Below, one piece after another: positions 41,640 through 52,973 of a stretch of 64,000 nt of DNA (the first letter of the stretch is position 1; every line of letters starts with the position of its first letter). Origin of the DNA: Mesodorylaimus sp. YZB2_4 (Eukaryota; Nematoda; Enoplea; Dorylaimida; Dorylaimidae); assembly GCA_030248295.1 (NCBI GenBank), contig JASANH010000167.1, forward strand, positions 372,001-436,000, written 5' to 3'. Made by a program: the position numbers and the translations under genes. The notes under the pieces are model-generated. The model was given only the letters and a program-made list of their open reading frames with translations. It was not told the DNA's origin and ran no database searches.

Positions 41640-42001
41640 ACACCCTCGAGACTGCAGCTAAAAAATGCCCTCCAGCAGTCAAATCATAGTTTGATCAGGG
41701 CGAAACAAAAAAGGAGGTTAGTTTTTACTGAAAAATACTTTAAGAAATGCAAAATCGAACCGATTGCCAGGACCAACTGGCAAGAAAATGACAATAAATT
41801 TGTCATTTGGAAAGGGCAACACCCCGCAAAAAACAATCCAGCCTTTTCAATCCATCAAAAACCTGCCTATCCAAGTACGCAATTTGATTGGCCACACTAC
41901 TTTAAGCCACGCCCACTACAGAATCCATAAGATCCACAGTTTGGGTGTACTTTTAGAATATTGATTTTCATTATCGATCGATATCGATGATTTTTTAAAA
42001 T
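41640..42001. other. Conserved palindrome segment next to the 88-residue ORF
   Basis: Matches 61745-62130 inverted (words TAAGCCACGCCCAC, CAGTTTGGGTGTAC, GATCAGGGCGAAAC). Open frames occur but do not keep the same frame in the two copies, so it is probably non-coding. Confidence 0.4.
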
Positions 42002-42268
42002 TTATTTTAATTCGGATTTGCCGATCGATTTTTGCGATTTGCTCACCATATATAGGTCGATTTGGGAGTCTTGAGCTAATGGACGATACGAATCCATCGA
42101 TTGATCACTATCGATTGGTAAGCAATATCGGCCATTCGATGCCGAGCCAGTCGATGAGACAGTGTGCTCCCACAAATCACCCATCGATGACCCCTGATTA
42201 CTGTGATCACTGGCCATCATCCGTTTCTTTGATTCAATCTGACATGCTAAAAGCTTAAATGATGTCAA
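42002..42268 (-). CDS. Unknown conserved exon-like ORF (left palindrome copy)
   Basis: An 88-residue minus-strand frame containing SASNGRYCLPIDSDQSMDSY, ending ...GKSELK and stop. The inverted copy at 61473-61739 keeps the same frame over its shared part (SASNGRYCFPIDSDQSMNSN) with substitutions and small in-frame length changes. The ATCGAT-rich codon style (IDSDQS) is that of the host genes, not of the transposons. It is probably the last exon of an unknown host gene carried by the palindrome. An acceptor-like CTTTTAG precedes the homologous segment in the right copy. No domain is recognised. Confidence 0.5.
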   Translation of the reverse strand: MTSFKLLACQIESKKRMMASDHSNQGSSMGDLWEHTVSSTGSASNGRYCLPIDSDQSMDSYRPLAQDSQIDLYMVSKSQKSIGKSELK

Positions 42269-43019
42269 AAATATCTCGCAGTGTCAGTTATGTGCCACAA
42301 AAACAAAACTGGAATGCAGAAATATTTCTGAGCATTTTAGAAAACATTTCTGAGCAGTGCGTGTCTTAATATGGAAATCCATATCTATATTTGCATCTAA
42401 TTAATATTCATATGGTACCTATATCTGTGCATTATTGGGAGCTAAGATATGCATTTGAGATATAAATTTGAAAATCCTACAGGAATCCAAAATGCACGAC
42501 TTTGTGCACCACTTGCATCCGCACCAAGCATGACTTTTTAATAGCTTATAAGATTTTTTGTGCAGCTTACTAGTATTTTGTTAGCTGCTCACATTAGCAG
42601 TTGATTAAGGCGGTACGCACTGACAGATCCAGCTGGACCCTTGGCGAGCTGGCTGAGTTAGTCGGATTTTGATATGTGTGATTTGTGATTCTGATATTTC
42701 ATTCATTCATTTTTGCTAGCAGCCAAAGGATGTAGTGTGGTGTAAACATGACTTCAAAATTCCACTCTCTGATAGCGAATCACTGTTGAATTGTCACTAA
42801 AGCATTGTTGGTGGAGCCACAGTCATAGTCATCTCCCAAGAAATACGTGCACTCTGGGAGCAGAAGACACAGGATAAAATTACTGTGCAAAGGTTGAAAG
42901 TGCATTGTAGAAATAAGAATCCAGAGAAAAAACAGCTGAGCTTATTCCATGAGAGCGACGGCGAAGATAGAACAATCTGAGAATACAAATCGTCAAGCGA
43001 GAGTCAGTTGGGATGACCA

Positions 43020-44874
43020 GTTGGTGAAGTAATGATGGTTCATATTTTTCTCGGTTTATGCTGCTGCTGCTTTTACCTGCTCTTAAGAAGATGATCCAAA
43101 GGGCCAGGCACGATGCTGGTGCTCCTCCGCTCCCGCAGACTGTCGAAGAACTGATTATCCCCGAGGAATACCAGCAAATTCGCATCGATGGGGCCATGCA
43201 ACAGCTTCTAATGTACGACTCCGGAAATGAGCTTCTTCCAGGGCCCGGTTCCTGAATCGCGATTAACTTTAACTGAGCACTTAAATCTAGCATCACTGGG
43301 CAGTCAACTTTAACTGGCGTTCCTGAGTCGCAGTTAAAGTTAACTGGAAAATTTAACCGGGTGACTTGACCGCCCAAATCTAACCTACCTCGAGAGGAAG
43401 ATTACAAAAGGATTCTTTGATATTCGGAATGTTCCTTGCGTTATTGGCGCCATAGATTGCTCGCATAAAGATTTTGGAGTCAGGATACATCATGGTCATG
43501 GGCAGGGTGATCAAAGACACATGTACTTCAATCGCAAGCAACCACTCAATCAATATTTGATTGGGGTATTAGCGATCATGAGGGCACTCGAGGCGGTTTG
43601 ATAGCGCTTTCTAATGTTGATTTCCGTCATCCATAATATTCGGATTAGTATGAGTCACTCTTTTTTGACATTTTTTCACAGTCAAAATAAGCAGATTTCA
43701 AACAGATTGCCTTCTGATACAATTCTCAAAACAATTTGAAAATGAGGCAGTCTTATAGTACAGAAATGTGAGTTGGCTAGGCACTTAACTGCCCAGTTAG
43801 TGATTTAGCGGGCCAGTTAGTTAACCGCCTGGTTAACTAGATTTCAGGAACGCCAGTTAAATCTGGCTTAACTGCCCAGTTAGTTAACTGCCCGAATAAG
43901 GCACTTAACCAGCCAGCTAATCTTGACTGCCCGGTTAAAGTTAATCGCGATTCAGGAACCGGGCCCTGAACGCATGCTGATCTTCTCAACAAGAAGCAAC
44001 TTGCAAGTTCTCGCTCAAAGCCGTGAATGGTTCGCAGATTGAACGTTCAAAACAGTACCGCGGCTCTTCCAACAAATGTAGGTATTCCATTCACGTGGTC
44101 AAGCACGGCGCAGTGATTCCAGTCGCCTACGCCCTTCTTCCAAACAAGACGAGGGCCACATATGTCAAGTTTCTTCAATAGCTGAAGCGCATGCAGCCCG
44201 GGCTTCAACCTGCTCAGCTGATGACAGATTTTGAAATCGCAGCCATTCAAGCCTTTCAGTCGGAGTTTCAAGATATTAGCTGCACGGGATGCTTCTTTCA
44301 TCTCTCTCTGGCAATTTGGAGAAAAGTCCAGAATGAAGGATTGAAGATGCGATACGAAAATGACCACGACTTCGCACGATGGACTTGCATGATCGCTGCA
44401 TTGGCCTTTGTTCCGCCGGTCAACGTCATCGATGCTTTCGAGGAGCTAGTTGAGCACGCCGACTTCCCACCAGAAGCTATGCCCATCGCCAACTACTTCG
44501 AAGATACTAACATTGGTCGAAGGCAACGTCGTCGGCGGCAAGAGCCAATGTTCAGCATCGAACTCTGGAACGTGCATCAACGCACAGTGGACGGCCAACA
44601 TCGCACCAACAACGACGTCGAAGGATGGCATCGTGGCTTCCAAGATACCGTCGGCTCACTCTTCCCAAATATCTTCCATTTTATTGGTAGCCTGAGGAAG
44701 CAGCAAGGAATCCACAACTTCGAGATCGCCCAGCTGATCGCGGGAAACCAAGGAAATCCAAGAAATAAGAAGTACGCTCAGATTTCGCAACGGCTGCAAG
44801 CAATAGCAGTGTCTTTCGAAGATCGTGACATAATCGATTATTTGCGTGGAATCGCATATAATTACGAATTCTAA
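43020..44874 (+). pseudogene. MULE (Mutator-like) transposase, broken and interrupted
   Basis: The first part (about 43058-43240, MIQRARHDAGAPPLP... YDSGNELL) ends at the foldback insertion. After it (43969 on) come ERMLIFSTRSNLQVLAQSRE and WFAD (the first catalytic Asp region), stops and a frameshift, then an open frame 44191-44874: LMTDFEIAAIQAF (second Asp), GCFFHLSLAIWRKVQ (the CxxH region of MULEs) and RTNNDVEGWHRGF (catalytic Glu), ending ...YLRGIAYNYEF. At least one stop, one frameshift and one 726-base insertion make it dead, although the last 228 codons are open. Confidence 0.85.
43243..43968. mobile_element. Foldback element with Harbinger fragment, inserted in the MULE
   Basis: The ends read GGGCCCGGTTCCTGAATCGC inwards from both sides and continue as CAGTTAA/TTAACTG tandem words. 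The interior (43415-43560, plus strand) holds FFDIRNVPCVIGAIDCSHKD and YFNRKQPLNQYL, a Harbinger-type transposase piece. It splits the MULE frame between YDSGNELL and ERMLIF. The unit at 1-508 is an inverted copy. Confidence 0.75.
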
Positions 44875-45520
44875 CTTCTTTGACACTACTGATTTACTGA
44901 ACACTGTACACATTCACTGTGCCTGCCGTACTGATTTTTGATGTCTGTTTGCATGCCACTGTTTTCTGTTGACAACATAACATTTTTTGATTTTTAAGCG
45001 TTGTCTGGAAACAAGGTAAAAGACTAGGACTAAAAACAAAATGATGAAAGGTTGGGGGCGAAACGGCGGGGGCGAAATGTCCTAACGCCATTTTTCTCAA
45101 CGTCACTGTTATGTTTAAGACCCAGCAGAGCAAGGGAAAAGTAGGTGCCTAGAAGTAACCTTTGTGGTAGCCTAATAAGCGGGGCGTGAGCGAAGTGGCG
45201 TAAGATTATGACCTGGCTAGTATGCAAACTACCAATGCCTTTACGTCATAGTTACTTTCCAGCTCCATCTAGATTATTACAGACAACTTCACTGCAAGCT
45301 TCAGAGTCCACTTTCCCAGTGACCGATCCCTGGCCGTAGCACAGCTTCACTGGAACATCCCCAGTACATCACCGTGCCACGACTTCACTATCGTCAGCTT
45401 CATCGTCCGCTTTCAGCTTTCGTGCATCATTGCTGCTTGCCGATACGTCGTCTTCGAGCATCGCCAGTTGATAGTTTTACCACCTCACCATTGCTGCCCT
45501 AGATGTCATACTTTGTCATA
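44875..45520. other. MULE 3' flank, no gene recognised
   Basis: Probably the MULE's untranslated end (the CTTTGTGGTAGCC region has no partner found). Short ORFs show no motif. Confidence 0.3.
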
Positions 45521-45524
45521 CTTT

Positions 45525-45665
45525 ATGCATAGCCCAGCACTTTACAGCGCACTCGAGGGCTAAGAAACACATATTCGATAATCATTTTGTAAAGCAGGCG
45601 GGAGTCGAACTGTAAGTGCGCACCCAGCGTGAGAGGCCGCGCCCGGGCGTTTGGCCCAGACCCCG
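45525..45665 (-). mobile_element. tRNA-derived SINE (family S2)
   Basis: On the minus strand CAGTTCGACTCCCGCCTG (B-box region) is followed by AAAATGATTATCGAATATGT and TTAGCCCTCGAGTGCG, as in the copy at 30704-30845. The A-box region (GGCGCGGCCTCTCACG) is diverged. Confidence 0.65.
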
Positions 45666-45684
45666 ACCCGGACCGTTTGATCGT

Positions 45685-45985
45685 TGGATTCACCTTGGTC
45701 GATTCCGCTGGTTTCATGTTGCCCGTGACTTGCGGTCCATTGCACTGGGTCGTTAATTTAGTGGAGTCAGAGGTTCCTTATTTACTGACTCCCCAGGGGT
45801 GCAAGGTGAGTTTTGCGGAAAGTTCGTACCCAGAGAAAAGTCACAGCAGTAAATTGCCACTCATGTACTACGAATGGACAATGGCACTAGAAAGTTGGTG
45901 AAAACAGTCAGATTAAGGAAACAGTAAAATGAGACGACGGACCTCACAGCGGAATGAATTTTTTAATTCAATACAGTCGTATGCA
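45685..45985 (+). repeat. Direct repeat, copy 2
   Basis: Partner of 40090-40410, again starting TTGGATTCACCTTGGTCGAT, again beside an S2 SINE. Confidence 0.65.
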
Positions 45986-47340
45986 GTGCACATAAACTGA
46001 CAGTCGAGGGATCGTGAAAATGCACATTTGTGCATTTTCACATTTGTGATTCTTATTTCCTTCTCACGATGTGACCAACATCATGGTCATATGTTTATCC
46101 CTACTGTACGTACAGCTTACTTCAGTTTTATGTGATTTCAAAAAAACTTGCATCTCCCTTCCAGCCTTCTGTACTCATGAAAAGTCAAGTTAAAAAATCT
46201 AAATGCGCTGTACCTACGGACTGCACCAAAGCGGTTTGGTCCAGTCTGTTGGTACAGTGCTCTAGCACTAGGACAAGACTGTTTTATAGTGTAGACTCTT
46301 TTAAAAAAGAGCCAGTGCAGTGCTTTGCCATTATGACCTGGCGTCATTCGTGACCTCTAAACTCTTTATTAGGTCTCAATATTTTGATGTGGGGACGAAA
46401 TGTGCGGGTACCAAAGGTGGGGAACGAACTCTCCGTATCCTGGAAGGTGAAGCACTCCAGCCCGCAAGTCACTGCGTTACAAGCAGCCGCCACGGGGCTC
46501 GCCATGTGCCCGTAGAACTAATTGAGTAGTCAAGAAGGCAAAAGTATTGTTGGTATAATTGAAAAAATTTTAGACACTTCGACTCTGCGATAATCGATTC
46601 CATCCAAATTATACGACAGACCCTCGTCGTGATCGATCATCCAGGCAATGGAGAACTGCCAACTCTAGCTCGACAACAGAACGTCCATGGAGATATGATG
46701 TTTCGAAGTGATTATTTACCAAAGTGTATTGAGTTGGTTTTCACTTTCGGGTTAGCAGCTCGCCACTTTCCTGATATAGACGTGCATGGGCTTATCTGAA
46801 TAGATGTCCGGTTCCGTCACCTGATCGTGATCGAACGAGACGTCGATACTGATGAAGAAATCGATAAGTTACTTTATTTACTCTTTGATTCCAGCGACAA
46901 AAGTCCTCGCTGATGGTTCTTTCGGTGGCGCACATACTTGGTTGCACCTTACACTGGCTGAGAAGCAGGACACTATTTAATGTGAGACTCCCTTGTCATT
47001 TGCTTGAAAACTTTGAGATCCTCACCCCCCCCGGGCTTAGTCGTGAGGTTTTTCTGTCCAGGGTACCTGAAATGAGAATCGTTCGACGGGTGTATGCTCC
47101 AGACAAGTTTAAATATTGACATGCCTAGAAGTGACCAACAATCTGACTAATGTTCAACTCAAATAAGAGTGTGATAAGCAAAAAAATTTTTCGGGGGCCA
47201 TTAGGGAAAAAAATTTTACCAGACACTCTAACAACCAGAATTAGGAATTGAGCCACACTAAAAACTTTTGCATGGAGTGGGAATCGAACCCTCGCCCCAA
47301 TATTTGCGTCTAGTTTGCTGATACCGAGCCAGTTCCCGCA
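45986..47340. other. Unassigned stretch in the left arm region
   Basis: Positions 46560-46790 hold an open frame with LVVIDHPGNGELPTLARQQN followed by further coding-like text, and 46913-47119 another; neither is recognised. A B-box-like GGGTTCGATCCCC occurs at 47347. It may contain the remains of one unknown element. Confidence 0.3.
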
Positions 47341-47814
47341 AGGAGAGGGTTCGATCCCCTACAGCGCGGTCGAATATGAAATAACTGGGTGTAAAAGCAG
47401 TTTTGGAGAAGTCCAAACAAAAATAACGAAAAGTAATAAGGAAACACGAGCTGCGGGGCCACAGAGTACACACCAGTGCAATGCGATAAAAAGAGCTATA
47501 ACACGATTTTGAGGACGAGCTGAAGGAGATGAGGTTAGAGAGAATCGATCAGACGGAGTTACGCCACGCAATGGCCAAAATGCACTGGGATAGTCGCAAT
47601 GGCGTTAAGCGAATGTGAAATGGCGGATTCGGGTCTTGAAGAAGATTGAATTGAACTGATAGTTTGAAAATCAGATCTGTGAAGTGGCTGGGGAGAAGTT
47701 GATCGAATTGCCACAGGCACCGTGGTTGACAGAATATCGCTTGAATCGCTGCCAATTTTGTCTATTTGATCACGATGTACCATTGATTACACAGTTTCGG
47801 TTTTCTCGAAGGTT

Positions 47815-48095
47815 TTCGGTTCAAAACGTGGCCAGAACTTCTTCGATTGGCTAGCATCAGACAGCAGGGCTGCATGGTGGAAATTAGATTTGGGTTCAAC
47901 GGCGCTTCGATCTGCAGTACTGAATTATTACCGACGCCCCGCTCGAAGCCTCACAAGATGAACATGTGCTCGTGCATTCTGCAAATACCCACCAGCCATC
48001 GCAATGTCTAGGGCCCAAGTATAGTACCTCTCCTTGGTTATTCCCCGCACAACAGGGGCGCTCATCTGATAGCCCTTTGTATTGGTATGACCCCC
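47815..48095 (+). repeat. Repeat R2, partial copy
   Basis: Words CAGCAGGGCTGCATGGTG, GGCGCTTCGATCTGCAGTAC and CCCGCACAACAGGGGCGCTC recur at 55800-56005 (same orientation) and, inverted, at 58430-58700 and 62870-63015. It lies at the 3' side of each lectin copy. Confidence 0.7.
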
Positions 48096-48275
48096 TTTGC
48101 CCCGTCACCAGTAAGTCCATGCATCATATATTTATTCCGAAGCAAAGTCAATACTGTGACCAACCAAAAAGAATGAAGCGAGTATACTCGCGACAGAAAA
48201 TATATGCCGACAAATCTCACGATCAGTCTGTGATTTTTCAAAAACATTCTAATATTTTTGTAGTCCTTAAATTTT

Positions 48276-48871
48276 TCAGGCCACGAAATTGTAGTGAATG
48301 CAAGTATCATTCGTTGAAACTGGAATGGTGCTTGGACCGGGGTTATCGAAAACTGACCATGTGAAAAGCTGACATTTGTGATTCAAACATTCATCGAGGT
48401 CTTGTATAAAATTAAAACTGCGACACCAGATCCTTTGTGTGCATGCGATTGCGCAATTGTACGGCTGCTGTGCGAAAGTGGTCTCGATTGGATTTTCTGT
48501 CACGCAGACGCCAGTTTTGGTGTAATTTTGCTCATACGCTAGAAAAAAATGAAGGATTAGGTTCGCGAAAAATGCAAAAACAGACCAATACTGTTGAAAT
48601 GGCACAAGGCCTGAGGTCTTGGATATGAACAACTCATGTCTGCGACTACGCCCCAATACCAAAAATTGCAAAATTCCGAAGGATGAGTGTCCGTCTCGGA
48701 GCAAATTTCATATTTAATCCATGTATCAGAAGCTGGCATCGCCACAATTTTCGTTCGCGCGTCAGTGTACCAATAAGTCGAGATCTGTGTGTCTGAACAG
48801 GATATGTTGCCATCGACATTATTATCGCGCTGTAATGCCAGCCAAAAATAGGTGTCGTTATTGAAGCGTTC
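48276..48871 (-). pseudogene. C-type lectin/PAN gene, 5'-truncated left copy
   Basis: Two exons remain on the minus strand: 48871-48592 (280 bases, second half of a CTLD: FWLALQRDNNVDGNIS ... CSYPRPQALCHFN) and 48538-48276 (PAN/Apple-like: YEQNYTKTGVC, NCAIACTQRIWCRSF, CIHYNFVA, stop). Exon lengths, splice sites and frame are the same as in the right copy (57660-58255), with few residue changes. The first CTLD exon is missing: homology to the right arm stops near 51290. It is a truncated duplicate, unless an exon outside the arm replaces the lost one. Confidence 0.75.
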
Positions 48872-49047
48872 CTGGAAAAGTTTAACACGAAAGTACTTTT
48901 TTAGTTATATCAGGCTTCAAGGAGCATCATCGAATGAGTAACTGATTATTGTTGCCAATGTGATAAAATATTTACAAAAAAGCAGAAGTTGCTTGTTCTA
49001 GTCAAGTATTGTATGCTGATCACTACGTTCAGTCCTCCATAATATTC

Positions 49048-50334
49048 GGTGTCCGGTCAATTGTACGTAGTCAGTTGTTCGCTAGGACTATTGTTCGCCA
49101 TGGTCATCCAAACCTGTTTACCTGGGCATCTGTAAGGTTAGCTCAGGTCACTTTGCCTCGCCTTCATGAGGGCCAGATTTTGGTTGACTACGCCAACTTG
49201 GCTTGTTAGAGAATCAGTCCCGACGTCTTGCTATCAACAACGCATTGGCTCCCATCTGAAGAGCACCGTCGGACCAAATAATGCCGCTAGACTTCATTTT
49301 GAGTGAAAAAGGCGAACAAAGGTTTGTTGACAATGGCCACCTTTACGTCAAAGATAAGAGCAACGAAGAAAAAGTTTTTTGGAAGTGCGACAAATTTGCG
49401 ACAAGGAAATGCCATGCGCGTGTGCACACGTCGATTGATGCGATTATCAAGCGTGTTCATGATCACAATCACGCTGGCGATGCTGCAAATGTCAGAACAG
49501 CGCGAGTGATGAATGAAATCAAGGATCGAGCTGCGAATACGCTGGACAGCGGTCACAAGATCATCGCGGACGCATCCGCACGGTTACCTCGTGCTGTCGC
49601 AGCGAAACTTCCGTCACACAATTCGATGAAACGTACGATGCGCCGAGTCGGGCAAGAAGAAAACGTTGCTCATCCAAAGCCACATTCTCGTCGGGAGCTG
49701 GAAGTCCCTATTGAGTTCACAACAACCGAAACTGGCGAAGAATTCTGTCTGACAGTGGTCCAGCTAACGATCGCATCGTTATTTTCTGTCTTCCAAAAAC
49801 GAACAATTCAGTGGAAAGTTAGCATAATGCTTTTAAGGAAATCGTTGGCGGATCCCACCCTACGATCTGGAAATTCATTGAAGCTTTAAAGCTCGAACAA
49901 AGCAAGAACGAAGCTTCGATTGAGCAATTCGTCGCCGGTCAACAAACACCGTTGGGTAAGAAGAAGTACAGGGATTGCGCCGCAAGAATTTCGAGAAGCG
50001 TAAATCAATACGGCGAAATCGATTTAACCGATTATTTACGCGGACTCGCTCATAATTTTGATTATTGATGTCATTTATGACTACAGTATCTTTACATTTG
50101 TTTTTTATTTGACACGATCCTTGTATCTTTTGTTTTCTATTTGTGCCTTTAAATTGCAGTATTTGACTGATTGTGCGCTTCGATAATACATTTTGTTTGT
50201 AACTTATACAGAACTGTGTATGGCGAATAAAAGTTCGCGTCGAAAATTTGCTATGGCGAACAACTGTTTCGGCCAACAATTGCAGGCAAACAATTGTCCG
50301 CGAACAACTGCCAGCGAACAATTCACCTAGATCC
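49048..50334 (+). mobile_element. Non-autonomous MULE with 8-base target duplication
   Basis: Bounded by TAATATTC at 49040-49047 and 50335-50342. The ends form an imperfect inverted repeat of about 35 bases (GGTGTCCGGTCAATTG against GGATCTAGGTGAATTG, both followed within 20 bases by CAGTTGTTCGC), with extra TTGTTCGC/GCGAACAA words. The homologous place in the right arm (57484-57491) is an empty site, so the borders are confirmed within the window. Confidence 0.85.
49281..50068 (+). pseudogene. FLYWCH-MULE protein with deleted catalytic core
   Basis: N-terminal frame 49281-49889 starts with a FLYWCH zinc finger (GHLYVKDK, VFWKCDKF, KCHARVH, HDHNH) and DNA-binding basic text up to EFTTTETGEEF. 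Then a segment reads, in a shifted frame, DSGPANDRIVIFCLP and NNSVES. That joins the transposase start straight to the region after the catalytic Glu (FKEIVGGSHPTIWKFIEALK) and the end (DLTDYLRGLAHNFDY, stop 50066-50068). The whole DDE middle, seen in the related copy at 44191-44640, is gone, so it needs a helper. Confidence 0.8.
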
Positions 50335-50719
50335 TAATATTCATCCTCCGCACTATCCTACTCCTTTTTTTTATGCTGATCTGAAAATGAGATTTTAAAG
50401 TCGACTTATAAAAACTGCAATTTCAAAGTGATCAAGGAAGTCTCTTTAGAAAACGGTTTCCTAATTTTTGTGTAGGTAAGACATACTGGACAGTGCCCTG
50501 ACTGACCTCAAAATAAATTAACAATGCTGCATGGGGACTAAAGTTTTTTGGAGCCTGAATTCGGCTTTTGCGCAATAGACTAGGATTTGCCGAGCTTACA
50601 GAATCTGGTTCACAAATTCTTTAATTTCTTATTGCACTCGTGTTCTGACCTTTTGATGAAACTTGATAGCATCCACCTCCCCCTCCCCCCGACTGAGACG
50701 ATTATTGAAATTGTCAAGA

Positions 50720-51262
50720 TGGGGCATATGGCGTATGTCTCATTCAGTCGAGTCACTAAGGGGAATTCACTCTCTTAGAATCACCCTGCCCCAGCACAAC
50801 AGAATATATCTCTTTTTTGGTTGTTTTTTAAAAATTTCAGTGGGTTGTTCTGCCGCCCAAGTTTCCCACAGTACTTTCAAACGTTTTTCCTAAAGTCCTG
50901 TTATAACATACGGGGACGTGAGGTGACCAGCTCACAGCAGCCCTCCTCTGTGTGTCTCCACTAGGAGCACCTCCGCTCCAGGGCATCCTGTGCCAGCACC
51001 AGCATCCCAGGATGATACTGGGCGAGAGGGGAGGGACCTTCCCCACTGGTGTTCGAGAACCATTTTCCTAATTGTCTTCTCGTTCGGCATCCGCCACTCG
51101 ACAGTATTGGGTGAGTCGAGCAAAGCCAGGTGTGCAAGGCCAGCGATCGGCTTACTAAACTGCAGTCCTCAGCCAGAACTGAACTGCGGCTTCTGGTCAG
51201 CGTTGCTGGCCCGAGCAATGCAGGACCCACGCCTTAAGTAACTGAGCCACCGCGGCTGTTTT
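50720..51262 (-). mobile_element. SINE S3, left arm copy
   Basis: On the minus strand it starts CGCGGTGGCTCAGTTACTTAA (A-box-like) with GCAGTTCAGTTCTGG as the B-box-like word. The body contains CTGGGATGCTGGTGCTGG. It is the inverted partner of 56540-57070. Confidence 0.6.
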
Positions 51263-51315
51263 GCGTAAATCTCCTGGCGCACAACTTATCACAAGGAAAG
51301 AACACCGGAGAGCCC

Positions 51316-51503
51316 CACAAACCCCCCCCCCCCCAAAAAAAAAACAAAAAAAGAAAAAAAAAAAAAAAAAAAAAAAAAACAATAATAATAAAACCACAAA
51401 AGAAAAAAAAAAAAAAATAAAAAAAGGAAAAAAAAAAACAAAAAAAAAAAAAAGGGCACCCAAAAAAAAAAAAAAAAAAGCAACAAACAAAAAAAAAAAA
51501 AAA
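51316..51503 (+). repeat. Poly(C)-poly(A) low-complexity tract at the arm edge
   Basis: A run of about 14 C is followed by about 170 bases of almost pure A with rare C, G or T. It sits where the left arm's homology ends. It may be a retroposon tail, a slippage-prone breakpoint or a consensus artefact. Lys- or Phe-rich frames here are not genes. Confidence 0.8.
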
Positions 51504-52249
51504 TGAAACATCAAGTCGACAGGTTGAGGCGCTGATTATCGATCCAATACTCATCTGACGTGCCGACCGACTTCAGTGAGGCGGCACTGATTTGAGGATT
51601 GGATATTCGGCACGAAATTGCTCAGGCTCCAGATGGACTTGGTACCTACTGCATTGATGATTTTGGCTCAATTTTAAATTCTTGTTCCAAGTTTTCATGA
51701 CTAGCTCAATGTATAAGATTACGAAATGCGGAATCACGATGTTTGTGTGTGCAACTAACACTTTTTGGCCTTTTTTATGCAGCAAGCTCACATGCCCAGG
51801 CAGGCGTCAAAGATCAAGGTACTTCAGCACACAGGCCCTATAAGAACACCAATGTGATCAAAGAAGACCAATCCCCACCCCCCCCTCTTCGCTTGTACCC
51901 TCGACTTCAGAGCTGTATGCTGTGCCTAATTGGCAAATTTTTTTAAAAAATTTTCGTTGCCCAAAGCCTGTTTTGCCTCTAGCCGGCCAGCTGTCGAACC
52001 TCGTTAGAAAGGCTGTGCGGGGACCAGCACACACAGCAGCGTCCTCCTGCGTGTCTTCACTAGGAGCACCTCTACGCGAGGGCATCCTGGACAGGCAACA
52101 GACTTCCTCGGACGATGGATGGCATGCTGTGAACTTTTTTGTGTTTGACAGCCGAGACTGTCTCCTCGTTTGGCGTCTGGCTCTTCACTCGGAACACCTC
52201 TAGGGTACCGGGTGAGTCACCTACTGTCCAGTTTGCAACGTCAGCGAGG
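51504..52249. other. Palindrome spacer start, no gene recognised
   Basis: Contains GTCTTCACTAGGAGCACCTC (52054), resembling GTCTCCACTAGGAGCACCTC in SINE S3 at 50955, so part of it is SINE-related. There is no supported gene. Confidence 0.4.
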
Positions 52250-52385
52250 GCTTATGGTTCGCAAACCGACCTCCATCACCAGGGATCGAACCCGGTGCCG
52301 AGTTAGCCACTCTCTCCAAAGTAATACGGAGAGACGAATGCCTAACTGCTGCACCAGCGCGGCCGCCACTTGGCTCACTTGATCA
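52250..52385 (-). mobile_element. tRNA-derived SINE (family S4)
   Basis: On the minus strand: GCGCTGGTGCAGCAGTTAGGC (A-box-like) and CCGGGTTCGATCCCTGG (B box, with stem). The intervening part is longer than in a tRNA, and the acceptor pairing is poor. Confidence 0.6.
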
Positions 52386-52789
52386 CCCTTAGGGGTCACA
52401 TCAAAATTTAAACTTCCATGTGAGAGCACAAACGCTTCCAGATTGAAGTTCTGCTGGAAGGTAACTGGAAGAAGGGACCATATAGGTTCCAGTTTTGAAG
52501 TCCAACTGAAAGCCCATACTTTCAGTTGGTTTGCTTTCCATAACTGACCACATGCTCATGCCACAGCGTATGGCCGCTACTAATGACTTCGAAAAAGGAA
52601 GAGGAAGATGAAGCAGATTGAATCTGATTAAACTTGAAAGTCAAAGTATAGATTTCAATATCGAAAGCGTGACTGACGAAATCGTAAATGATGATAACAT
52701 AAGATTTCGTTATTGAAATTTAAGGAAAGCATAACATTTGCAGACATGGGCAAATAACATAATTAGCCACAATTACAAAACGCATCGCA

Positions 52790-52973
52790 AGGTAGCATCG
52801 AAGTCGCATTCGAAAATTACACCGAGCTGCATGTTCGAGGCGATGGAAATTGTTTGTATCGAGCGTTTGCATTCGTCATACATGGTCATGAGACGTATTA
52901 TCGATCTGTAAAACAAGACATGATACAACTGTGCGAAACGCACGACAACGAACAACGCTCTTCGCTGTTTGAG
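52790..52973 (+). pseudogene. OTU-type cysteine protease exon, fragment
   Basis: One open stretch of about 60 codons: ENYTELHVRGDGNCLYRAFA, the OTU catalytic-Cys motif (DGNC, Cys at 52851), then a helix-rich part (YYRSVKQDMIQLCETHDN) ending at a GAG|GTAACT donor-like site. The catalytic His part was not found downstream; instead a short diverged repeat of its start occurs at 53205-53260. OTU domains occur both in host deubiquitinases and in several invertebrate transposons, so origin is open. Confidence 0.6.

Larger units (their letters stand above)
40430..51290. repeat. Left arm of a large imperfect palindrome
   Basis: Blocks in this interval recur in reverse order and orientation at 56507-62280. 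Pairings read by eye are 51290-50343 with 56507-57480, 49047-48270 with 57490-58260, 48270-47600 with 58260-58770, 47592-47350 with 59965-60200, 42610-41640 with 61030-62130, and 40810-40700 with 62165-62270. Left-arm-only sequence includes a MULE at 49048-50334 and the 42.7-47.2 kb block. Confidence 0.75.

Noticed and set aside
51197-51554. Open frames rich in Lys or Phe on both strands
   Set aside because: They are translations of the poly(A)/poly(C) tract and carry no domain.
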